Below, piece after piece: positions 6,857 through 11,030 of a stretch of 11,030 bases of DNA; the stretch's first letter is position 1; each line of letters opens with the position of its first letter. The DNA lies in assembly GCA_000437275.1 (NCBI GenBank), contig FR899646.1:1-11030 (forward strand). The letters run 5' to 3'. Both the position numbers and the translations under genes were made by a program. The DNA is from Clostridium sp. CAG:411. Lineage in GTDB: Bacteria; Bacillota; Clostridia; Lachnospirales; Lachnospiraceae. Below the pieces are notes generated by a model that had not been told where the DNA came from, searched no databases, and worked only from the letters and a program-made list of their open reading frames with translations.

Positions 6857-6880
6857 AACAAGAAGAACAACCACTTGTTC
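6857..6880 (+). promoter_or_regulatory. Inverted-repeat candidate operator before the blaI-like gene
   Basis: GAACAA (6865-6870) and TTGTTC (6875-6880) form a 6-bp inverted repeat with a 4-base spacer. A nested alternative pairs AACAAG (6857-6862) with CTTGTT (6874-6879). It lies 10 bases upstream of the AAGGAGG ribosome binding site. BlaI-type repressors usually control their own genes through dyads in this position, but this is not the classical TACA/TGTA site, so assignment is tentative. Only a weak promoter was found nearby (TTTTCA at 6793, TAGAAA at 6816, 17-base spacing). Confidence 0.4.
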
Positions 6881-6908
6881 AATAAAGATTAAGGAGGATG
6901 GGACTTAC

Positions 6909-7274
6909 ATGCAAGAAATAAAACTACATGATGGCGAGTTAAATATTATGGAACTTTTATGGTCTAATCATGCATTGGCCGCTAAAGATATAGCTAAAAT
7001 AATTAATGAATATGTAGGCTGGCAAAAAAATACTACTTACACAGTGATAAAACGATTAATTGAAAAAGGTGCAATTGTTCGTGAAGATCCTGGATTTATA
7101 TGTCGCCCAGTTATCACTAAACGAATGATGCAGCAATCAGAAACACAGGATTTATTGTGTAAGTTTTATGATGGTTCTATGGAAAACTTTATAACTGAAT
7201 ATATCCGAGTTCAGGATTTATCCGCCTCAGAACTGGAATTATTAGAAAAGGTCGTAAAGGAACAGAAAATCTAA
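6909..7274 (+). CDS. BlaI/MecI family transcriptional repressor
   Basis: A cytoplasmic dimeric DNA-binding repressor of the penicillinase-repressor family. The 121 residues contain a winged helix-turn-helix at about 5-65: LNIMELLWSNHALAAKDIAK, then GWQKNTTYTVIKRLIEKGAI, matching the family W-x-x-x-T-(V/I)-x-x-x-(I/L)-x-R-L pattern. A C-terminal dimerisation helix region follows (DLLCKFYDGSMENFITEYI, then LSASELELLEKVV). Asn93-Phe94 in SMENFITEY appears to align with the Asn-Phe dipeptide cut by BlaR1/MecR1 in staphylococcal BlaI and MecI. AAGGAGG (6891-6897) is 11 bases before the ATG; an ATG at 6898 is out of frame and stops quickly. No M56 sensor protease or beta-lactamase is adjacent, so the regulated genes are unknown. 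Many clostridial members regulate functions other than beta-lactam resistance. Confidence 0.88.
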   Translation: MQEIKLHDGELNIMELLWSNHALAAKDIAKIINEYVGWQKNTTYTVIKRLIEKGAIVREDPGFICRPVITKRMMQQSETQDLLCKFYDGSMENFITEYIRVQDLSASELELLEKVVKEQKI

Positions 7275-7295
7275 ATACATATTCGTTATCATTTC

Positions 7296-7329
7296 ATCTA
7301 TTCGCAAAACTGAGATTTCACGAATAGAT
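7296..7329. repeat. 9-bp inverted repeat downstream of the blaI-like gene
   Basis: ATCTATTCG (7296-7304) and CGAATAGAT (7321-7329) are perfectly complementary around a 16-base spacer. No T-tract follows immediately (TCGGATTGGC comes first, then CTTTT). It starts 22 bases after the blaI-like stop and may be a weak first hairpin before the stronger terminator at 7420-7480. The rest of 7275-7419 holds no open frame or recognisable remnant. Confidence 0.5.
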
Positions 7330-7419
7330 TCGGATTGGCTTTTATATCTTATCTTAGTATCATTTAAGGCATTTTTCTTTATAGCACCAAGTAATTTTTT
7401 TTCATAGGGTCAAAAATAA

Positions 7420-7480
7420 ACCCACTCCTCTGCATCTGTATGTGATATGTATGCAAGAGAATGGGTCTTTTTTGTTTCTT
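7420..7480. terminator. Probable terminator between convergent transcription units, possibly bidirectional
   Basis: ACCCA (7420-7424) pairs with TGGGT (7462-7466), CTCT with AGAG and GCAT with ATGC, forming an interrupted stem. TTTTTT (7468-7473) and further T-rich sequence follow on the + strand. On the - strand the stem is followed by TTTATTTTTG. It lies between the + strand blaI-like gene and the - strand amylase gene and could end both transcripts. The stem is imperfect, so confidence is moderate. Confidence 0.7.
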
Positions 7481-7483
7481 ATG

Positions 7484-7522
7484 TAATTAGACAAAAACGA
7501 TTTTAATTAGAGCAAAAACAAT
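7484..7522. repeat. Imperfect tandem direct repeat
   Basis: TAATTAGACAAAAACGAT (from 7484) and TAATTAGAGCAAAAACAAT (from 7504) are near-identical copies with a 20-base period, located just beyond the amylase stop. The stretch is A-rich and no function is evident. Confidence 0.4.
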
Positions 7523-7546
7523 CCATAACAGATTTTCACATCAACC

Positions 7547-10030
7547 TTACTTTATTTCTAGAGCAACGCTTTCATATGCCTTCAAAACAAGTTGATTGTT
7601 CTTAATTGTTCCGTTTTCATATAAAATCTTGTTTGTTGCATTTTCTGGAATAGTTATCTTATTATCCTTTCCAGAAAGGTTGTGTATCATAAGAATGTGT
7701 TCCTTTTCGGAATTTCGTTCGTATGCTAAAATTGTTTTATTCTTTGCATCATATGGTTTATATTCACCATTGGACAATGCAGAATGCTTTTTTCGGAATG
7801 CGATTAAGTCTTTATAATGTCTATACATACTGTTTTTCTGTGTCATCTGTTCTGAAAGTGAACGAGTATTTTTATTGTATTCTGCTGTATCCCAGCTAGT
7901 ATCACCATCGGTCCCATTTTTACTCCACTTAAACGGTTCTCGCTTATTTTTATCGTCTCCTTCTCCCAGCATACCAATTTCTTCACCATAATAGATAAAT
8001 GGATTTCCTGGAAGTGTAAGATAAATATTAGCAATTAATTTAGCTTTCTGGATGTTTCCAACTTGGGAAATAATTCTATCTTGATCATGGTTACTTCCGA
8101 ACATACCATCAATATAATTTCCTTTACTCTCCTGCATATATGTATTAAGTATGTCTGAAAGATTTTGAGCTAGATCTTTTCCTGATGATATAGCAACGGA
8201 AGTTTCCTTTTTTACTGCCTCTATCATATCCTGTTCGAATGTAAAATTAAATTTAGTATCAAACGGTTGTGTATATGTAGCAAGTGTATCATCTTCCTTC
8301 CATGCTTCTCCCACTAGATATACATCTGGATTTACTTCCTCACAGGCAAGCGCAAATTCATTCCACCATTGTAGATTTTCCTCTGTTGTATCCTTCATTT
8401 GTTTAAATTCATAATCTCCATATATATGAATTGCTGCATCCAATCGAAATCCATCCACACCAAGTTTAAGCCAATGTTTAGCAGCATTTTTAATTTCTTT
8501 ACGTACTTCTTTATTATTATAATTCAAATCAGGCATACTGCTATCAAAGATTCCATAATAGTAATCCTCTCCGCTTTTGTGCCATACCTTTGTTCCCATA
8601 TCTGATATATCACTAGCTGAAAAGTCAACAGTATCATACTTTTTGACCCAACGGTAATAATTGCGATATTTACTTTTTTCTGAGGAAATTGCATCTGTAA
8701 ACCAAGGATGACTATCACTTGTATGATTAATTACGAAATCCATAATAACTTTCATATTGCGATTGTGTGCTTCTGTCAGAAGATGCTGAAAGTCCTCTTC
8801 TGTTCCGTAATCTTTATTAAGACTATAGTAGTCTGTTACATCATAACCGTGATAAGAGGGAGAAGAATTAATCGGCATAAGCCAAATGCCATCCACACCA
8901 AGATTTTTTAAATAGTCTAATTTTTCTGTAATACCATTGAAATCACCAATGCCATCACCATCTGAATCACAAAAGGAGCGAACAAATATTTCATAATATA
9001 CGCCCTGCTTCTTCTCTTCGTTTTTCTTTGCACGAAGTTTCATAGGGAAATTGCTTGTATCATATGTATCATAGCTACATTTTTCATATGTGGCTACATT
9101 TGCTGCGTTATTCACAAAAGTCTCTAAATCTGTAACATAAACTTCTGTTTTTTTCGTCTCCTTATCTACGCAAATAAAAAAGATCTCTGTTCCATCGGTT
9201 GACAAAGAATACCCTGTAATTTTATCTTGTATCTCTTCAGGAAGAATTAGGTCTTTCTCTTTTTTTAGACTATGATTTGAAAAATCACCTAAAAACATAC
9301 TATCTATAATGCCTTCCTCTGTGGTCGTTGACATGATCTTACAGTGATTTCCATTTAAAATACCCGATTGTGCATACGAGACTACATGCACTTTGGAGGA
9401 ATCTGTAGCTGTCAACTTTTCTAATTTGTATGTTTCACCGTCTGGAGACGCCTGAACAATTGAAAGATCAGAGGTATCTGCTTGCGAAAAGGCTTCATAT
9501 AAAAGGATTCCATTCGAAACTACATCACCTAATATTTGAAATTTTTCATTATTTACACCTTGTAAAAGAGTGACGTTAGTTATTTTATCTTTTTTTATAG
9601 TTGCTCGATAAATTTTTAATTCTTTTATATCGCCTTCTGCATTACATTTAGATAAAGGGATACCAGAAAAGTAAACAAATTTACCATCAACATCTGGACA
9701 AAAATTATAGATGTAATAATCTTCATCCTCAAAGGCAAGAGAAATCTGTTCGTTATCATTTGTACCATTTTTATAGAGATATACAGAAGACATATAATTT
9801 TCATCAAAACCCAGTACATAATAATCTCCTGTAGCCGAAACTTTCTTTATGTTTCTAAGCATTATATTCTCTGGCAACGAATATTTTTCCCATTTTGTCA
9901 ATTTTAGCTTTTCTACTGTCGTTTCGTTTGTCGCTTCCACCTTGTTTTTAGATGTACTTTTATCACACGATGCCAAAGATAGACAAAGTGCACATAATAA
10001 GATAATTGTAATTCTTTTTTTCTTTTTCAT
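7547..10030 (-). CDS. Surface lipoprotein with beta-rich N-terminal domain and GH13 alpha-amylase domain
   Basis: An 827-residue predicted cell-surface lipoprotein that hydrolyses alpha-1,4-glucans such as starch or maltodextrins. The signal peptide is lysine-rich and ends in lipobox LASC (Cys22). Residues about 40-330 are beta-rich, with propeller-like segments such as YYVLGFDE, YNFCPDVDGKFVYFSGIP and SLSTDGTEIFFI; no catalytic motif is seen there. Residues about 340-750 are a complete GH13 barrel: GVYYEIFVRSF, Ca-loop DSDGDGIGDFNG (355-366), DFVINH (431-436), GFRLD with nucleophile Asp531, GEAW with acid/base Glu575, and SNHD with Asp649. MPDLN (499-503) is the signature I recall for subfamily GH13_36. 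A short C-terminal beta domain spans 755-827. GAGGA lies 7 bases upstream of the ATG. No transporter or sugar regulator is adjacent. Confidence 0.93.
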   Translation of the reverse strand: MKKKKRITIILLCALCLSLASCDKSTSKNKVEATNETTVEKLKLTKWEKYSLPENIMLRNIKKVSATGDYYVLGFDENYMSSVYLYKNGTNDNEQISLAFEDEDYYIYNFCPDVDGKFVYFSGIPLSKCNAEGDIKELKIYRATIKKDKITNVTLLQGVNNEKFQILGDVVSNGILLYEAFSQADTSDLSIVQASPDGETYKLEKLTATDSSKVHVVSYAQSGILNGNHCKIMSTTTEEGIIDSMFLGDFSNHSLKKEKDLILPEEIQDKITGYSLSTDGTEIFFICVDKETKKTEVYVTDLETFVNNAANVATYEKCSYDTYDTSNFPMKLRAKKNEEKKQGVYYEIFVRSFCDSDGDGIGDFNGITEKLDYLKNLGVDGIWLMPINSSPSYHGYDVTDYYSLNKDYGTEEDFQHLLTEAHNRNMKVIMDFVINHTSDSHPWFTDAISSEKSKYRNYYRWVKKYDTVDFSASDISDMGTKVWHKSGEDYYYGIFDSSMPDLNYNNKEVRKEIKNAAKHWLKLGVDGFRLDAAIHIYGDYEFKQMKDTTEENLQWWNEFALACEEVNPDVYLVGEAWKEDDTLATYTQPFDTKFNFTFEQDMIEAVKKETSVAISSGKDLAQNLSDILNTYMQESKGNYIDGMFGSNHDQDRIISQVGNIQKAKLIANIYLTLPGNPFIYYGEEIGMLGEGDDKNKREPFKWSKNGTDGDTSWDTAEYNKNTRSLSEQMTQKNSMYRHYKDLIAFRKKHSALSNGEYKPYDAKNKTILAYERNSEKEHILMIHNLSGKDNKITIPENATNKILYENGTIKNNQLVLKAYESVALEIK

Positions 10031-10074
10031 TCATTTTTCCTCACTTTTTTTCACATTCGATTCGTATGATTTGT

Positions 10075-10096
10075 TAGGTAATGCTTATTTTACCTA
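10075..10096. promoter_or_regulatory. Palindromic candidate operator upstream of the amylase gene
   Basis: TAGGTAA (10075-10081) and TTACCTA (10090-10096) form a perfect 7-bp inverted repeat with an 8-base spacer, 45 bases upstream of the amylase start. Read on the - strand it contains a -10-like TAAAAT (10087-10092), and a TTGAAA lies at 10098-10103, but no well-spaced promoter pair is evident. It could be a regulator-binding site for the amylase. No T-tract follows on either strand, which argues against a terminator of the Hcp-like gene. Confidence 0.45.
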
Positions 10097-10124
10097 TTTT
10101 CAAACTTTCATTTTTAATTATTTT

Positions 10125-10670
10125 TTATTCAGAAGGCAAAACCACTGGAAATGCTGTAGTATAAACGGTAATGTTTGCTTTTTTCAGTAGCTCCATACAT
10201 TTTTCATTTACTTGTCCAACTTCTAATACAACAGAACGCAAAGCATTTGCCTCTAAATCATAGCTGATAATCGCTAATGCTTTATAGAAAAATGCATTTA
10301 CATCTTCTTCCTGGTATCCTGCTTCTAATGCCTGATATACATAGGCAGCCATATTACGAATACTGAAAAGAATAAGCGATTTTAAAGAACGAATTTCTTC
10401 CTCGGCATCCCATATCTGTGTCACATCGTAGTCAGATGTGTTTCCGCATGGAGAGCCACAACAGCTACAATTAGGAACAATTTTATTCTTTTCTTCCTGC
10501 ACAAGTGCAATCATATCTTTTACGACTTCTTCTGAAGTATTTGCATTTGTGGCATACAACCCTTTTATTAAAATGCGATCTGTATGTTCTGTTTTAGGAT
10601 TGTTTTCACAGGCTTTAGCCAGCCCGATTAATGCCCCGATAAGTTTCTCCTGCAATATAGTAATGTCCAT
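10125..10670 (-). CDS. Small Cys-rich protein resembling the Hcp (hybrid cluster protein) N-terminal helical bundle
   Basis: A 181-residue, mostly helical soluble protein. Residues about 75-165 resemble the N-terminal bundle of hydroxylamine reductase/hybrid cluster protein: a CG followed by a polar stretch, then LKSLILFSIRNMAAYVYQAL, a DVNAFFYKALAIISYDLE-like helix and a final helix. This parallels CGK...LQDLLI...VDSF...ALFST in Hcp. Just before it is a compact cysteine cluster, NCSCCGSPCG (Cys68, Cys70, Cys71, Cys75), that could hold a metal or Fe-S cluster; its spacing differs from canonical Hcp. The catalytic middle and C-terminal Hcp domains are absent, so hydroxylamine reductase activity is unlikely. 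It lies 16 bases after the cupin stop and has its own AGAGG ribosome binding site. Function is unknown; the Hcp link is my reading of the motifs. Confidence 0.7.
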   Translation of the reverse strand: MDITILQEKLIGALIGLAKACENNPKTEHTDRILIKGLYATNANTSEEVVKDMIALVQEEKNKIVPNCSCCGSPCGNTSDYDVTQIWDAEEEIRSLKSLILFSIRNMAAYVYQALEAGYQEEDVNAFFYKALAIISYDLEANALRSVVLEVGQVNEKCMELLKKANITVYTTAFPVVLPSE

Positions 10671-10686
10671 GTTATACCTCTTTTTA

Positions 10687-11013
10687 TTAATCTAATATAA
10701 GCATAAGTGCCATTTTAAATTTTTTGACTGCGGTTACAGAATGTTTGCCCATTTTATCAAATTTAAAAGTTTCTCCTGCACGAAGTGTATATTCTTTGCC
10801 TTCATAGCCAATCGTTGCTTCTCCATCTAATGCAAATACAAGTGCTTCGCCTGGTGCAGCATGTTCAGATAATCCTGTTCCTTCATCAAAACTCATCAAT
10901 ACAAATTTTATTTTGTCTTCGTTTACTAAATCCATGTTAATAATTTTTCCATCTTGATATGGTAATAATTCACCTAACTTAAATACTTCTCCTGCTTTTA
11001 AAATTTCGTTCAT
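10687..11013 (-). CDS. Single-domain cupin protein
   Basis: A 108-residue RmlC-like cupin. The first cupin motif region reads LSEHAAPGEALVFALDGEA and the second AGETFKFDKMGKHSV. Likely metal ligands are His51, Glu56 and His91. The HxH pair of classical cupins is reduced to one His (His-Ala-Ala), so the site is a three-ligand His-Glu-His type. No extra domain such as a helix-turn-helix is present. Small cupins of this kind may be enzymes, metal carriers or ligand sensors, and the substrate here is unknown. AAAGGCGG at 11023-11030 lies 9 bases before the ATG, supporting the start. It is immediately upstream of the Hcp-like gene on the same strand, which suggests a two-gene operon and a shared, possibly redox-linked, role. 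Confidence 0.88.
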   Translation of the reverse strand: MNEILKAGEVFKLGELLPYQDGKIINMDLVNEDKIKFVLMSFDEGTGLSEHAAPGEALVFALDGEATIGYEGKEYTLRAGETFKFDKMGKHSVTAVKKFKMALMLILD

Positions 11014-11030
11014 AATTATAATCCGCCTTT

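Noticed and set aside
7275..7546. Remnant of a BlaR1/M56 protease gene after the blaI-like gene
   Set aside because: No frame shows the HExxH zinc motif or membrane segments, so a decayed copy cannot be supported.
9849..10190. 113-codon + strand frame opposite the amylase start and intergenic region
   Set aside because: It is antisense to the amylase signal peptide and the Hcp-like 3' end. Its Phe/Ser-rich composition is typical of a shadow of lysine-rich coding sequence, and it would read through the candidate operator.
10438..10695. 85-codon + strand frame opposite the Hcp-like gene
   Set aside because: It is the complement of a well-supported gene with its own ribosome binding site; no homology was recognised.
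1..11030. CRISPR array, tRNA/rRNA genes, insertion sequence, phage or defence genes
   Set aside because: No regularly spaced repeats, no cloverleaf-like sequences and no transposase, integrase or nuclease motifs were seen on either strand.

Overview
The window comes from a low-GC (about one third G+C by eye) Gram-positive anaerobe, most likely a Clostridia member of the Lachnospiraceae type. This rests on the gene order yggS-sepF-yggT-ylmH-divIVA, strong AGGAGG-type ribosome binding sites, a lipoprotein GH13 amylase and the cupin/Hcp-like pair. The species cannot be named from the sequence alone.

Bases 1-3998 (+ strand) are the conserved cell-division/envelope cluster found downstream of ftsZ in many Firmicutes. 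It holds yggS (5' end cut off by the window), sepF, yggT, ylmH and a very long divIVA. Gaps are 4-26 bases and there is no internal terminator, so this reads as one operon; it ends at a strong intrinsic terminator at 4011-4053. The divIVA ribosome binding site is a run of eight G residues that begins inside the ylmH stop codon.

Bases 4112-6737 (+) form a second unit with its own near-consensus sigma-A promoter: aroB (shikimate pathway), lspA (lipoprotein signal peptidase) and rluD (23S rRNA pseudouridine synthase). aroB separates divIVA from lspA-rluD. The lspA and rluD reading frames overlap by 8 bases. A perfect 15-bp inverted repeat without a T-tract lies just after rluD.

Bases 6909-7274 (+) encode a BlaI/MecI-type repressor with no BlaR1/M56 sensor protease beside it. 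A small inverted repeat sits just ahead of its ribosome binding site. A probable terminator that could act in both directions (7420-7480) separates it from the convergent genes that follow.

Bases 7547-11013 (- strand) carry, in transcription order, a one-domain cupin, a small Cys-rich protein resembling the N-terminal helical bundle of hybrid cluster protein (Hcp), and an 827-residue surface lipoprotein. That lipoprotein joins a beta-rich N-terminal domain to a complete GH13 alpha-amylase domain. The cupin and Hcp-like genes are 16 bases apart and look co-transcribed; the amylase follows after a 94-base gap with a palindromic candidate operator.

Most of the window is ordinary housekeeping. 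The parts most worth a second look are the cupin/Hcp-like pair, the architecture of the amylase lipoprotein, the G8 tract at divIVA, the divIVA tail and the solitary BlaI. I saw no CRISPR array, tRNA, rRNA, insertion sequence, phage gene or defence system.
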